32,163 bases of DNA from Elusimicrobia bacterium GWA2_69_24 (GCA_001799695.1 MGTY01000036.1:1-32163), one strand, 5' to 3'. Shown: positions 13,358-21,331, numbered from the stretch's first letter. Numbers and translations: made by a program. Notes: generated by a model from the sequence alone, not told the origin.

Positions 13358-13864
13358 CCATTTCCGCCGGGAACGGCCGAAGCGCCGTTCCACCGCGTCC
13401 CAGGCCTTGCCCACGTCTTTGAGCTCGCGCAGGGCCGGGTTGAACGCCGACATGAATTCCTCGACGCCTCCAGAGGCGCGCTCCCCCGCCTTGGGCTTGC
13501 CGCCGCGGGACGCCTCGCGCAGGACCGCGCCCAGCTCCGCCTCGGGCACCGGGATCTCCCGAGAGAACCCGTCCTCGGTCCCGCGGCTCTCGAACACCAG
13601 GACCATGGCCTCCTGGCGCAGCACGCGGTCCATGTAGCCGGCGACGGCCGGGTCGGAGAGGTCCAGCACGCGGTGCACGAAGTAGGGCTGGTCCGGGATG
13701 TCGAAGAGCCGCAGCCAGCAGCCGATGAGCGCGCAGCCGCGGACCCGGAAGAGGCGGAAGCGCAGGTCGTGGCGCACGCCGCGGAAGCGCTCGGGCTGCG
13801 GGACCCGGATGCGCCAGGCGGACTTCCCCTCGACGACGAACAACTCGACCGCGCCTTCGCTCAT
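13343..13864 (-). CDS. Hypothetical protein (173 residues)
   Basis: Not recognised. The protein opens 'MSEGAVELFVVEGKSAWRIR', has no signal peptide, and contains beta-rich stretches ('RHDLRFRLFRVRGCALIGCW', 'QEAMVLVFESRGTEDGFSRE') and a basic helical tail ending 'RRFGRSRRKWFGLF'. That suggests a small beta-barrel or PilZ-sized fold, but no PilZ RxxxR/DxSxxG signature is present. The ATG at 13864 is chosen because a TATACT box lies just upstream; the longer in-frame reading to 14083 runs antisense through the riboswitch. It is divergent from the c-di-GMP riboswitch gene. Confidence 0.6.
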   Translation of the reverse strand: MSEGAVELFVVEGKSAWRIRVPQPERFRGVRHDLRFRLFRVRGCALIGCWLRLFDIPDQPYFVHRVLDLSDPAVAGYMDRVLRQEAMVLVFESRGTEDGFSREIPVPEAELGAVLREASRGGKPKAGERASGGVEEFMSAFNPALRELKDVGKAWDAVERRFGRSRRKWFGLF

Positions 13865-13872
13865 GGCACAGG

Positions 13873-13900
13873 AGTATAGCATGGGTAACAACCCTGTTAC
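13873..13900 (-). promoter_or_regulatory. Candidate -10 box plus operator-like inverted repeat
   Basis: TATACT (minus strand, 13878-13873) lies 8 nt before the ATG of the hypothetical gene. Directly upstream, a perfect 6+6 bp inverted repeat GTAACA-ACCC-TGTTAC (13885-13900) occupies the -15 to -35 zone, as a dimeric repressor site would. It is also just behind the riboswitch promoter on the other strand. Role inferred. Confidence 0.35.
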
Positions 13901-13921
13901 TTTCCGCAACGCGGGTGTGAA

Positions 13922-13950
13922 TTGACGCTGGGGCGGTTGCGTGGTATATG
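13922..13950 (+). promoter_or_regulatory. Sigma70-type promoter of the riboswitch gene
   Basis: -35 TTGACG (13922-13927), exact 17 nt spacer, -10 TATATG (13945-13950). The predicted transcription start, near 13957, is directly before the 5' strand of aptamer stem P1 at 13961, which supports both calls. Confidence 0.72.
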
Positions 13951-13960
13951 CGTGATGAAG

Positions 13961-14114
13961 CATCGTTTCAGGGCAAACCCCGCACTTGGACGAGGTGTGC
14001 GCCGGACCCGATGACGGATCGGACCCGGCGCGGAGAAATCCGGGGGACGCAAAGCCACGGGGCGTTCCGACCAGGCGCATCACGAAGACATCCGAGCCAG
14101 CCGGGCTGCCGATG
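13961..14114 (+). ncRNA. c-di-GMP-I (GEMM) riboswitch aptamer
   Basis: The two conserved GEMM-I core segments are present in order: CAGGGCAAACC (13969-13979) and GACGCAAAGCC (14046-14056), followed by the conserved 3' type sequence GCCGGGCTGCCGATG. P1 can form between CATCG (13961-13965) and CGATG (14110-14114). The segment between the cores is usually a short hairpin of about 15 nt capped by GAAA; here it spans about 66 nt and holds extra hairpins (GCGCCGG/CCGGCGC around an inner CCGAT/ATCGG) as well as a GGA-GAAA-TCC tetraloop hairpin. The aptamer binds the second messenger c-di-GMP. It controls the secreted FlgO/CsgG-like gene that starts 25 nt downstream. Confidence 0.87.
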
Positions 14115-14137
14115 GGATCCTACGAGGTCGGCAGCCC
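14103..14137 (+). promoter_or_regulatory. Riboswitch expression platform: RBS-occluding alternative hairpin
   Basis: GGGCTGCCGA (14103-14112) and TCGGCAGCCC (14128-14137) form a perfect 10 bp stem ending one base before the ATG at 14139, with GAGG (14124-14127) at the base of the loop. The left arm is the conserved 3' strand of the aptamer, so ligand binding and this hairpin are mutually exclusive. The simplest reading is a translational ON switch: without c-di-GMP the start region is locked, with ligand it is released. No U-tract follows, so a terminator is unlikely. Confidence 0.65.
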
Positions 14138-14138
14138 T

Positions 14139-15017
14139 ATGGCCCACAACCGCCATACCGTTCTCCTGGTCGTCCTCACCCTCCTCTCCGGAGCCGCGCC
14201 CGCGCAGGCCGACCCCTACGACCGGCTCTCCCGGGACCTGGCCCTGGCGGCGCGCAAGAGCGGCTGCCGCCGCGTAGCCGTCCTCCCCTTGTCGCCGGTG
14301 AGTTCGGACGACCGGCACAGCGGACGCGTCCTCTCGGAACGCATCATCTCGCGGCTGGCCGGCGAAGAAGGGGTCCAGGTGGTGGAGCGCGCCCTGCTGG
14401 AAAGCGTCCTCCAGGAACAGCGGCTGGGCGCCCAGGGCGTCATCGACCCCCAGCAGGTGAGGCAGGTCGGCCGCGTGCTCGGGGTGGAAGCCTTGATGAC
14501 CGGGACCTTCCTCCCCCTCTCCGGACGCCGCATCGAAGTGCACACGCGGCTCATCGACGCCCAGACCGCCCGCATCCTGGGGGTCGCCATCGTCCAGGTG
14601 GAGAAGGAGTGGGAGGACGAGACCTTCGTGGTCCCTCCCCCGTTCGATCCCATGGGCGAAACGGGGGACTTCCGGATGCCGTCGGTGCGGCTGGTCCCGG
14701 ACCCCTTCCGCGACGCCCTCCGGGGCGGCCCGGACTGCGCCGCCTGGGAGCGGCGCGTCGACGGGCTCCAGGCCGACTCCCTGGAGCTCAAAGCCCGCCA
14801 TTGGGCCGCGCGCCTGCGCGACCCGGGCTTCTCGTCCCACTCGCTCAAACAGAACCCGGGCTCCGACATCCGGAGCCTGGAGACCCGTCAGGCGTTCTTC
14901 GCCCGCCTCAAGGAGCTCTACAACCAGGGCGAGCGCCGGGGACTCACGGCCGACGAGGACGCGCGGCTGCAGCTCGTGGAACGGAAGGCGGGCGAACTCC
15001 GGCAGGAGTGCTACTGA
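14139..15017 (+). CDS. Secreted FlgO/CsgG-like protein under c-di-GMP riboswitch control
   Basis: A 292-residue exported protein. Signal peptide 'MAHNRHTVLLVVLTLLSGAA' with probable cleavage after 'PAQA'. Residues about 40-160 match the FlgO / CsgG N-terminal alpha/beta fold: 'RVAVLPLSPVSSDDRHSGRV' (strand then helix), 'EGVQVVERALLESVLQEQRL', then 'VGRVLGVEALMTGTFLPL' and 'HTRLIDAQTARILG'. FlgO is an outer-membrane-associated flagellar protein, CsgG a curli secretion pore; the C-terminal 130 residues here match neither and are helical and charged. There is no lipobox. Start 14139 gives a clean signal peptide; earlier in-frame ATGs lie within the riboswitch. The 3' end overlaps the convergent regulator gene by 7 nt. 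c-di-GMP control points to a surface, motility or biofilm role. Confidence 0.8.
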   Translation: MAHNRHTVLLVVLTLLSGAAPAQADPYDRLSRDLALAARKSGCRRVAVLPLSPVSSDDRHSGRVLSERIISRLAGEEGVQVVERALLESVLQEQRLGAQGVIDPQQVRQVGRVLGVEALMTGTFLPLSGRRIEVHTRLIDAQTARILGVAIVQVEKEWEDETFVVPPPFDPMGETGDFRMPSVRLVPDPFRDALRGGPDCAAWERRVDGLQADSLELKARHWAARLRDPGFSSHSLKQNPGSDIRSLETRQAFFARLKELYNQGERRGLTADEDARLQLVERKAGELRQECY

Positions 15018-15706
15018 TCCGACGGCGGGATGTAGATGTAGCCGAAGCCCTTCACCGACTTGATGCGCTGCTGGAGGACGACGGGCAGGGCCTTGCGCAG
15101 GCGGTTGAGCAGGATGTCGAGAGAACGCGACAACTCGGGCTTCTTGGTGCCGGCCACAGCCGTGAAGAGGATGTCCTTGTCCACGGGCTCCGGGCTGCGC
15201 TCCAAAAGCACGTGGAACAGCTCGAACTCCTTGGGCGTCAGCGTAGCCACCAGGACGTCGCGGTAGTAGACCTTGCGGGTCTCCACGTGCAGCGAAACGT
15301 CCCCCTTGCGCACGATGTCGAGGTCCAGCTCGCGTCGGCGGAACACGGCGCGCAAAGTGGCCAGGAGCTCGGCCGGGTTCTCCGACTTCTGAACGAAGTA
15401 GTCCGCCCCGAATTCCAGGCCCATGATCTTGTCCTTGCGGTGCGCGGTGACCATGATGATGGGGGTGCGGCCCAGGGCCGGGATGGAGCGGACGATCTTG
15501 CACACCTCCATCCCGTCCATGTCCGGCAGAACCAGGTCCAGCAGGATGCAGTCGGGGATGGCCTTGCGGGCCAGCGCGATGGCCTCGTTGCCCATGCGGG
15601 CGAAATACAGCTCCTGGTAGCCCGCGTGATTGAGCCACACCTTGAACAGCTCGAGCCAGGGCTCATAGTCCTCGACGACCAGGATCTTCTGCGAGGCGGG
15701 CTGCAT
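15011..15706 (-). CDS. OmpR/PhoB-family response regulator (orphan)
   Basis: A 231-residue DNA-binding regulator. The receiver domain (about 1-120) has acidic pocket E12-D13, phospho-acceptor D57 in 'CILLDLVLPDMDGMEV', Thr in 'IIMVTAHRKDK' and the conserved Lys in 'ADYFVQKSENP'. The C-terminal winged helix (about 130-231) shows 'TLTPKEFELFHVLLERSPEP' and 'IKSVKGFGYIYIP', the OmpR-type DNA-binding fold. In place of the usual 'L..R..VDxHI..LR.K' sequence it has 'LSRSLDILLNRLRKAL', a recognisable variant. No histidine kinase gene is near, so the partner is unknown. The start ATG at 15706 follows GTAGG; a longer in-frame reading to 16060 is antisense to the pal region and was not used. Confidence 0.92.
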   Translation of the reverse strand: MQPASQKILVVEDYEPWLELFKVWLNHAGYQELYFARMGNEAIALARKAIPDCILLDLVLPDMDGMEVCKIVRSIPALGRTPIIMVTAHRKDKIMGLEFGADYFVQKSENPAELLATLRAVFRRRELDLDIVRKGDVSLHVETRKVYYRDVLVATLTPKEFELFHVLLERSPEPVDKDILFTAVAGTKKPELSRSLDILLNRLRKALPVVLQQRIKSVKGFGYIYIPPSDQ

Positions 15707-15766
15707 CCTACGGAGTCTAGCAAAATATACGACTGGATGCGGTCTAACGCGAACTGCCGGACTGCG

Positions 15767-15796
15767 TTGACTTGCCGTCGGGTTAGGAAGTATAAT
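15767..15796 (+). promoter_or_regulatory. Strong sigma70-type promoter of pal-cpoB-tolB
   Basis: -35 TTGACT (15767-15772), 18 nt spacer, perfect -10 TATAAT (15791-15796). A second TATAAT-like stretch (TATAATAC) follows at about 15803. A GGAGG ribosome binding site (15828-15832) precedes the pal ATG at 15837, giving a 5' untranslated region of about 35 nt. One of the clearest promoters in the window. Confidence 0.8.
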
Positions 15797-15836
15797 CACC
15801 TTTATAATACGGCGCTTTTCCGAAGTCGGAGGTACG

Positions 15837-16424
15837 ATGTTCCGAATCAGGTCCTTTTGGGTCCTCTTGGCCTTCACCGGCGTCCTTTGCGCCGCGTGCA
15901 CACCCAAGAAAGTCGTGAGGAAAGCCGTGGACGGCGACCTCTCCGCGGACGCGGACGCGCGCCGCGCCGGACTCAGCGGCAGCGGATTCGACGACCCTTC
16001 GGTGGACGTGCAGGAAGCCAGCATCCGCAGCAAGCAGTTCGGCGACGCCCCGGAGCTCAAGTCCGTCGGCTTCGACTACGACATGTATTCCCTGGACGAC
16101 GCGGCCCGGGGTCTCCTGCGCGGCAACGCGCAGTACCTCAAGGAGCATCCGGACCTCGAGATCCTGGTCGAGGGGCACTGCGACGAGCGGGGCACCGCCG
16201 AGTACAACCTCGCCCTGTCCCAGAAGCGGGCCAAGGCGGTGCGCGACTACTACATGACGCTGGGCGTCTCCGGCAAAGCCGTCGGAACCCTCGCCTTCGG
16301 CGAGGAACAGCCGGTCTGCAAGGAAGCGACCGAGGACTGCTGGAGCCGCAACCGGCGCGCCCCGACCAAGATCCGCTCCCAAGTCTCCATGAACGGGATC
16401 CCGGGCAAGCCGAGCATCCAGTAA
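15837..16424 (+). CDS. pal: Peptidoglycan-associated lipoprotein (OmpA-like)
   Basis: A 195-residue protein. The N-terminal hydrophobic segment ends in 'TGVLCAACTPKK'. C21 is the likely lipidated cysteine, though position -3 is Cys instead of Leu, so the lipobox is imperfect. A low-complexity linker leads to an OmpA-like peptidoglycan-binding domain (about 80-190) with 'VGFDYDMYSLDDAARGLL', 'LEILVEGHCDERGTAEYNLA' (the meso-DAP-contacting Asp-Glu-Arg) and 'SQKRAKAVRDYYMTLG'. Pal tethers the outer membrane to peptidoglycan and works with TolB. Its stop is followed immediately by the cpoB GTG start. Confidence 0.92.
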   Translation: MFRIRSFWVLLAFTGVLCAACTPKKVVRKAVDGDLSADADARRAGLSGSGFDDPSVDVQEASIRSKQFGDAPELKSVGFDYDMYSLDDAARGLLRGNAQYLKEHPDLEILVEGHCDERGTAEYNLALSQKRAKAVRDYYMTLGVSGKAVGTLAFGEEQPVCKEATEDCWSRNRRAPTKIRSQVSMNGIPGKPSIQ

Positions 16425-17300
16425 GTGAACGGATCCTCGCGCAGGTGCCTCCCGCTCCTGGCCCCCCTGCTGGCCTGCGGCTGTTTCGCGACGCAGCGGG
16501 ACATCCTGGACCTCTCCCAGCAGTACGACAGCATCCGGATCCAGAACAACAGCCTCAAGAAGATCATGGGGGAGCTGCAGGGCAACCAGGCCGACCTCAA
16601 CGTCAAGCTCGACGAGCTCCATAAGGGGCTGTCCGTCCTCAACGAGAACCTGAAGGACAACCGCGACGACATGTCCCGGCTCGCGGCCAAGATGGACGAT
16701 CTCGGGGCCGTGATCGGGACGAAGGTCTCCTCCATGGGCAAGACCCTCGATGAGAGCCGCTCCCTCGTCCGCGCCACCGAGGAGAAGCTGGTCAAGGAAG
16801 GAGAGGAGCGGCGCAGAGCGGAAGAGGCGCTAAAGAAGAAGCAGGCCGAGGAGGAGGCGCGGCGCCAGGCGGAAGCCGAAGGCCCCAGTCCGAGCGAACT
16901 TTACCGGTCGGCCCGGGTCCAGCTGGACAAGAAGCAGTACGACCTGGCGGTCCAGGGCTTCCAGGTGTATCTCGAGAAGTTTCCCAAGGGCGAGGTCGTG
17001 GACATGGCGACCTATTACATCGGCCAAGCCCGCTATCTGCAGGGGCGCTGGAAGGACGCCGCCACCCAATACGCCCTGGTGCTGGACCGCTATCCCAAGA
17101 GCGAGGTGACGCCGTCGGCGCGCCTGCGCTACGCCCTCTGCCTCATCAACATGAAGACCCATCTCGACGAGGCGAAGCGCTACCTGGAGTCCATCCCCCA
17201 GGATTTCCCGAACACCCCCGAGGCCAGGAAAGCGCTGGAACTCAACAAGGAACTGGGGGCCAAGGCCGCACCCAAGAAGAAGCCGGCGAAGCCGCGATGA
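16425..17300 (+). CDS. cpoB: CpoB/YbgF-like coiled-coil TPR protein
   Basis: A 291-residue envelope protein. The start is GTG directly after the pal stop. The N-terminus 'CLPLLAPLLACGCFATQ' looks like a lipoprotein signal with C18 as the acceptor. E. coli CpoB is periplasmic rather than lipidated. Residues about 25-130 are a long coiled coil ('YDSIRIQNNSLKKIMGELQG', then a Glu/Lys/Arg-rich run). Residues about 150-275 are TPR repeats of the YbgF type ('LYRSARVQLDKKQYDLAVQG', 'FPKGEVVDMATYYIGQARYL', 'YPKSEVTPSARLRYALCLIN'). CpoB links Tol-Pal constriction to peptidoglycan synthesis. The stop overlaps the tolB ATG by 4 nt (ATGA). Confidence 0.88.
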   Translation: MNGSSRRCLPLLAPLLACGCFATQRDILDLSQQYDSIRIQNNSLKKIMGELQGNQADLNVKLDELHKGLSVLNENLKDNRDDMSRLAAKMDDLGAVIGTKVSSMGKTLDESRSLVRATEEKLVKEGEERRRAEEALKKKQAEEEARRQAEAEGPSPSELYRSARVQLDKKQYDLAVQGFQVYLEKFPKGEVVDMATYYIGQARYLQGRWKDAATQYALVLDRYPKSEVTPSARLRYALCLINMKTHLDEAKRYLESIPQDFPNTPEARKALELNKELGAKAAPKKKPAKPR

Positions 17301-18583
17301 GCGGGCTCTCGGGCGTCCTGGCCCTGGCGCTGGCCGGGCCGTGCGCGTACGCGGCGGACGTGTTCATCGGCGTCGAGGGCGGCCCCTCCAAGCGCGCCTG
17401 GGTCGTGGGCCTGGACGCCTTCCTCCCCGCGGACCCCAAGAACCAGGAGAGCGCCGAAGCCGGACGGCTCCTGCGCGATACGTTGCGCTCCGACCTCCTC
17501 TTCTCCCGCTACGTGGACTTAGTCGAGACCATCCCGCCGGCCAACATCGCGGACGCCAAGGAGCGCGACCGCCGCTGGAAGACGGGCGGCGCGGCCCTGG
17601 TCCTGCAGGCGAAGGCCTCGCGCACCGCGGACCAGGTGGTCCTGGAAGCCGTCCTGCGGGACCTCGCCTCCGGCCAGGCCATCCTCTCGCGCTACTACCG
17701 GCAGAGCGCGGAGCATCAGCGCTCGCTGGCGCACCGCCTGGCCGACGACGTGATCAAGCAGCTGACCGGCCGCATGGGGATCGCCCACACACGCATCGCC
17801 TTCTCCAACGACCAGACGGGCTCCAAGGAGCTCTACCTGGCGGATTACGACGGCTCCGGCGTCAAGCCGGTCACGCGCAACCGCTCCATCAACCTCCTGC
17901 CGCGCTGGCATCCCGACGGCCGCTCGCTGGCCTTCACCAGCTACAAGGACGGCAACCCCGACCTCTTCCTGTTCGACCTGAACCGGGGCTCCCTGCGCAC
18001 CCTCTCCGACCGGCAGGGACTCAACCTGGCCGGCGGCTTCTCGCCGGACGGGAACTCCCTGGCCGCGACCCTGTCGCGCGGGAAGAACCCCAACATCTTC
18101 CTGATCAGCCTCAAGAACGGCGCGGCCAAGGAGCAGACCTCGCATTGGGGGGTGGACTCCTCGCCCACCTTCTCACCGGACGGCAATTTCCTGTCCTTCG
18201 TCTCGGACCGGAGCGGCAACCCCCAGGTCTACACCCTGGAGCTGGCCACGGGCCGCACCAAGCGCCTGACCAACCTGAACTGGTGCGACACGCCGGCCTG
18301 GTCGCCGAGCGGGGAGTGGATCGTCTTCGCGGGGCGCGCGAACGTCAAGGACCGCATCGACATCTTCCTCGTCGACATCACGGGCACCCGCCTCGTCCAA
18401 CTCACCCACGGCGAGGGCTCCAACGAATCGCCGTCCTGGTCCCCGGACGGGCGCTTCCTGACCTACTCCTCGACCCGCGACGGCGGGCGCCGGCGGATCT
18501 TCGTCATGGACGCCGACGGCAGCGCGCCCCACATCCTCGCGGACGTCCCCGGGAACTCCTTCAACCCGAGCTGGGGCCCCTGA
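17297..18583 (+). CDS. tolB: Tol-Pal system beta-propeller protein TolB
   Basis: A 428-residue periplasmic protein. Signal peptide 'MSGLSGVLALALAGPCAYA'. The N-terminal alpha/beta domain spans about 20-160, then a six-bladed propeller with repeated 'SPDG' turns ('LPRWHPDGRSLAFTSYKDGN', 'GGFSPDGNSLAATLSRGKNP', 'PTFSPDGNFLSFVSDRSGNP', 'SPSWSPDGRFLTYSSTRDGG') and the closing '[10 protein letters not shown]'. Length and layout are standard for TolB. tolQRA is not in the window, and the order pal-cpoB-tolB differs from the common tolB-pal-cpoB. The last 23 nt overlap the convergent PAP2 fusion gene. Confidence 0.94.
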   Translation: MSGLSGVLALALAGPCAYAADVFIGVEGGPSKRAWVVGLDAFLPADPKNQESAEAGRLLRDTLRSDLLFSRYVDLVETIPPANIADAKERDRRWKTGGAALVLQAKASRTADQVVLEAVLRDLASGQAILSRYYRQSAEHQRSLAHRLADDVIKQLTGRMGIAHTRIAFSNDQTGSKELYLADYDGSGVKPVTRNRSINLLPRWHPDGRSLAFTSYKDGNPDLFLFDLNRGSLRTLSDRQGLNLAGGFSPDGNSLAATLSRGKNPNIFLISLKNGAAKEQTSHWGVDSSPTFSPDGNFLSFVSDRSGNPQVYTLELATGRTKRLTNLNWCDTPAWSPSGEWIVFAGRANVKDRIDIFLVDITGTRLVQLTHGEGSNESPSWSPDGRFLTYSSTRDGGRRRIFVMDADGSAPHILADVPGNSFNPSWGP

Positions 18584-20300
18584 CCCCCCCACCCCGACCC
18601 TCCCCCGCGAGTGGGGAGGGAGCAAGGCCGTTGCTCTTGGGCCAATAGACCGCCAGGAGTCCATAGCCCAGCGCCATCCAGGCCAGTTCCCGGGCCCTGC
18701 GGATGAGTCCGTACGCCATGCCCGCGGCCGGGGGCAGCCCGAGCACTCCGAAGATGAGCACCCGGCTGCCTTCCAATACGCCGAGCCGGGCCGGAATGAA
18801 GAAGGTGACGTTATTGAAGAATAGGGCGAAGGTCTCGATGGCCAGGGCCAGGCGCCAGCCGGCCGGCAGGTCCAGGAGCCGCAGACAGATGTAGGCTTCG
18901 ACGACCCCTCCGAACCAGCCCAGGACGTTGCACAGAAGGGAGAGGGCCGCGGCCCCGGGCTCGCGCGCGGCGAACTCCCGGACGCTGCGATCGGCCGATT
19001 CAGCCCCCGCGCGCAGCCCCGCCGACAGGGAGAGCCCCATGAGCCCGCTCCCGCCCTTGAGCAGGGGGCCGTAGAATCCCGTGCGGCGGGCGAGCAGGAA
19101 CAGCGCGGTCACACCCGCCATGCCGAAGAGGACGACGGACGCCCCCCACAACCAGGGCCGCGGGAAGGAGAGGCCGGAGCGCGCCACAGCCAGGCCCAGG
19201 CTCAGGAAGAGGAGCAAGGAGACGAAATCGGAGGCCTTGTAGAGCGTCACCGAGGCGACGCAGTCCTCCACGGGGACCCGGTGGCGCAGGAGCAGGACTT
19301 TGACCGGCTCTCCCGCCGCGTTCGCGGAGGGGATGCTGCAATTGACCGCGTCCCCCGCCAGGAAGGGGATGACTATGCCGCGCAGACCGAGCTTCTTGCG
19401 CCACGGCCCCAGGGTCCAGTACCAGCCGCAGCAGAACAGGAATTGCGGGACCGCGTACAAGAGCGTCAGCCCGACCGCGGCGGTCCAGCCGATGGAGCCG
19501 ATGGCCGCCCCGATGGCACCCCAGCCGATATGCCGGCCCAGCCAGAACACCGTCCCCAGCCCGAAGGCTCCCGCCGCGCCGTGGATGGCGACGGTCCAGA
19601 AGCGGCCGGGCGATGCCAGGCGGGATTGCAGCCAAGGGAGCACTTCCGACCAGCGGCGCAGGTTCAGGGCGCTGGAGAACGCGATGCGGAAGCAGGCGGT
19701 CCCCAGGAGCAGGCCCGTGGGCAGATCGAGCAGATAGTGCTGCTTGACGAAGAGCGTGGAGACCGTGATGAACAGGCAGAGGGCCCACATCCCCGCCCCC
19801 GATGCCGCCCCCCCGAACCGCCCCATGACGCAGGCGATGTAGGCCGTGTTCGCGACGTGCAGGCTCGGGAAGATGTTGAAGCCGTCGTCGATCTGGTACA
19901 TCCACGACAGCGCCGTCCAGCTCAGCCCGGCCTCCACGACAGGGGGCCGCAGCATCCGCGAGGGCGCCGCCCAGAACACCAGGATGGAGACGAGGAACTG
20001 GATCGTGAAGCCGAGCGCCGTGCGCTGGAAGGTCTCGGCGTCGTCGCGGACCCGGCGCAGGAACAAGGGCGCGAAGCAGGCCGGGAAGTAGAGGAGATAG
20101 ACCCAGATCCAGCCCGGGTGGAAAGGGATGGAGTCGTCCAACGGCAAGGACGGGCTCCAGAACTCGCGCCCGCGGGACGCGAGCGCCGCCATGTGCAGGT
20201 CCGTGGCGTAGAAGCCTAGGGTCAGCACCGCGGCCACGCCCACGGCGGTGGCGATCTGCTTTCCCCGGAACCCCGGCACTCGGCCGGAGAGGAGCGTCAC
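18561..20300 (-). CDS. PAP2-type phosphatase fused to LPG-synthase/flippase-like membrane domain
   Basis: A 579-residue multi-spanning protein made of two domains. N-terminal half (about 1-220): PAP2 superfamily (inositolphosphotransferase-like type) with '[20 protein letters not shown]' and '[17 protein letters not shown]', the His and Asp catalytic motifs. C-terminal half (about 240-560): the lysylphosphatidylglycerol-synthase transmembrane / UPF0104 fold, with '[20 protein letters not shown]' and '[19 protein letters not shown]' near the end. The last about 20 residues ('[16 protein letters not shown]...') are encoded by a G/C-rich hairpin repeat and look acquired. It starts with a GTG overlapping the lpxD stop (GTGA), so it is co-translated with a lipid A gene. 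A role in lipid-phosphate headgroup handling or flipping is inferred. Confidence 0.82.
   Translation of the reverse strand: MTLLSGRVPGFRGKQIATAVGVAAVLTLGFYATDLHMAALASRGREFWSPSLPLDDSIPFHPGWIWVYLLYFPACFAPLFLRRVRDDAETFQRTALGFTIQFLVSILVFWAAPSRMLRPPVVEAGLSWTALSWMYQIDDGFNIFPSLHVANTAYIACVMGRFGGAASGAGMWALCLFITVSTLFVKQHYLLDLPTGLLLGTACFRIAFSSALNLRRWSEVLPWLQSRLASPGRFWTVAIHGAAGAFGLGTVFWLGRHIGWGAIGAAIGSIGWTAAVGLTLLYAVPQFLFCCGWYWTLGPWRKKLGLRGIVIPFLAGDAVNCSIPSANAAGEPVKVLLLRHRVPVEDCVASVTLYKASDFVSLLLFLSLGLAVARSGLSFPRPWLWGASVVLFGMAGVTALFLLARRTGFYGPLLKGGSGLMGLSLSAGLRAGAESADRSVREFAAREPGAAALSLLCNVLGWFGGVVEAYICLRLLDLPAGWRLALAIETFALFFNNVTFFIPARLGVLEGSRVLIFGVLGLPPAAGMAYGLIRRARELAWMALGYGLLAVYWPKSNGLAPSPLAGEGRGGGVRGPSSG
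18598..18620. repeat. G/C-rich hairpin (REP-like) at the tolB / PAP2-fusion junction
   Basis: Perfect 8 bp stem CCCTCCCC / GGGGAGGG with a 7 nt loop, 15 nt after the tolB stop and inside the last codons of the minus-strand gene. The sequence type (ACCCTCCCCCGCGAGTGGGGAGGG) recurs as a dispersed repeat in many high-GC genomes. It probably acts as the 3' hairpin of the tolB message, and it supplies the C-terminal tail of the facing protein. Confidence 0.55.
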
Positions 20301-21331
20301 GCGGCCGGGGTCCGGTCTTTTTCCCGCCGCATCGCGACGAGCAGCTCGGGGAGCCGCTCGAGCGCGGCGTTCATCTTGTGCATCTGGCGGGCGGGGCGGG
20401 CCGGCGAGCCGAAGTAGGCCTGCCCGGGCTCGGTGTCCTGGGCCACTCCGGACATCCCCATGACGATCGAGCCCTTGGCGATGCGCAGGTGATCCTTGAT
20501 GATGACCATGCCCGAGATCATGGCGCCGTCCTCGATGACCACGGAGCCCCCGATGGCGGAGTTGCCCACGATGTAGACGTAGCGCCCGACCTGGCAGTTG
20601 TGGCCGATGTGCACCTGGTCGTCGATCTTGGTGAACGCTCCCACGGTCGTGCTCTCGATGGCCGCGCGGTCGATGGTGCAGGAGGCACCGATCTCGACGT
20701 CGTCGCCGATGACCACGTTGCCGATCTGCGGGATCTTGTACCGCCCGCCGGGCCGGTCATAGAAGCCGAAGCCGTCGGCGCCGAGCACCGTGCCGCCGTG
20801 GAGGATGCAGCGCTCCCCCACCGCGCAGTCATAGCCGACCACGGAGCAGGAATGGATCACGCTGTCCGCCCCGACCGCGGCGCGGGGCTCGATCACCGCG
20901 CCGGGATAGAGGACGGCCCGCGCGCCGACCCGGGCCCCTTCCATTACGACCGCCCCATCGAGGACGCAGGCCGTCGGGTCCACCGCGGCCGACGGATGGA
21001 CCCGGGCTCCAGCCGCGATCCCCGGCTTGAAGCACGGGCTCTTGTCGAAGAGCTTGAGGAGCGCGATGAAGACCAGGCGCGCGTCCCCGTCGGGGGCGAT
21101 GAGGCAGCGGGGGAAGCGCTCGGCCAGGGCCGCGGGGACGAGCAGGGCGCCGCGCTCGGCGGCCTTGGGGTGGCGCTTGTGCACGGCCGGGGTCTCGATG
21201 AAATAGACGGCGTTCTCTGCGAGTTCCGCCTCGGGCGCCAGGCGCTCGATGTCGCGCACCCGGTCGATGCGGTACTCCGGGTCTCCCTTGAGCTGTACGC
21301 CGAGCGCCTTGCCGAGTTCCGCTAGTGTCAT
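20297..21331 (-). CDS. lpxD: UDP-3-O-(3-hydroxyacyl)glucosamine N-acyltransferase
   Basis: A 344-residue cytoplasmic enzyme for the third step of lipid A synthesis: transfer of a hydroxyacyl chain from ACP to UDP-3-O-acyl-glucosamine. The N-terminal uridine-binding domain (about 1-100) holds '[14 protein letters not shown]'. A long left-handed beta helix of hexapeptide repeats follows ('[20 protein letters not shown]'), with '[13 protein letters not shown]', the catalytic His in '[18 protein letters not shown]', and the C-terminal helical extension. Length is normal. GGGAGGG precedes the ATG. Its presence marks a lipid A-bearing outer membrane. lpxA, lpxB and lpxC are not in the window. Confidence 0.94.
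   Translation of the reverse strand: MTLAELGKALGVQLKGDPEYRIDRVRDIERLAPEAELAENAVYFIETPAVHKRHPKAAERGALLVPAALAERFPRCLIAPDGDARLVFIALLKLFDKSPCFKPGIAAGARVHPSAAVDPTACVLDGAVVMEGARVGARAVLYPGAVIEPRAAVGADSVIHSCSVVGYDCAVGERCILHGGTVLGADGFGFYDRPGGRYKIPQIGNVVIGDDVEIGASCTIDRAAIESTTVGAFTKIDDQVHIGHNCQVGRYVYIVGNSAIGGSVVIEDGAMISGMVIIKDHLRIAKGSIVMGMSGVAQDTEPGQAYFGSPARPARQMHKMNAALERLPELLVAMRREKDRTPAA

Noticed and set aside
13865..14083. N-terminal extension of the hypothetical minus-strand gene to 14083
   Set aside because: It would read antisense through the conserved riboswitch aptamer, and the ATG at 13864 has its own -10 box.
14609..16624. Very long plus-strand open frame (671 codons)
   Set aside because: It is antisense to the OmpR-family regulator and out of frame with pal and cpoB; its composition is a high-GC shadow with no recognisable domains.
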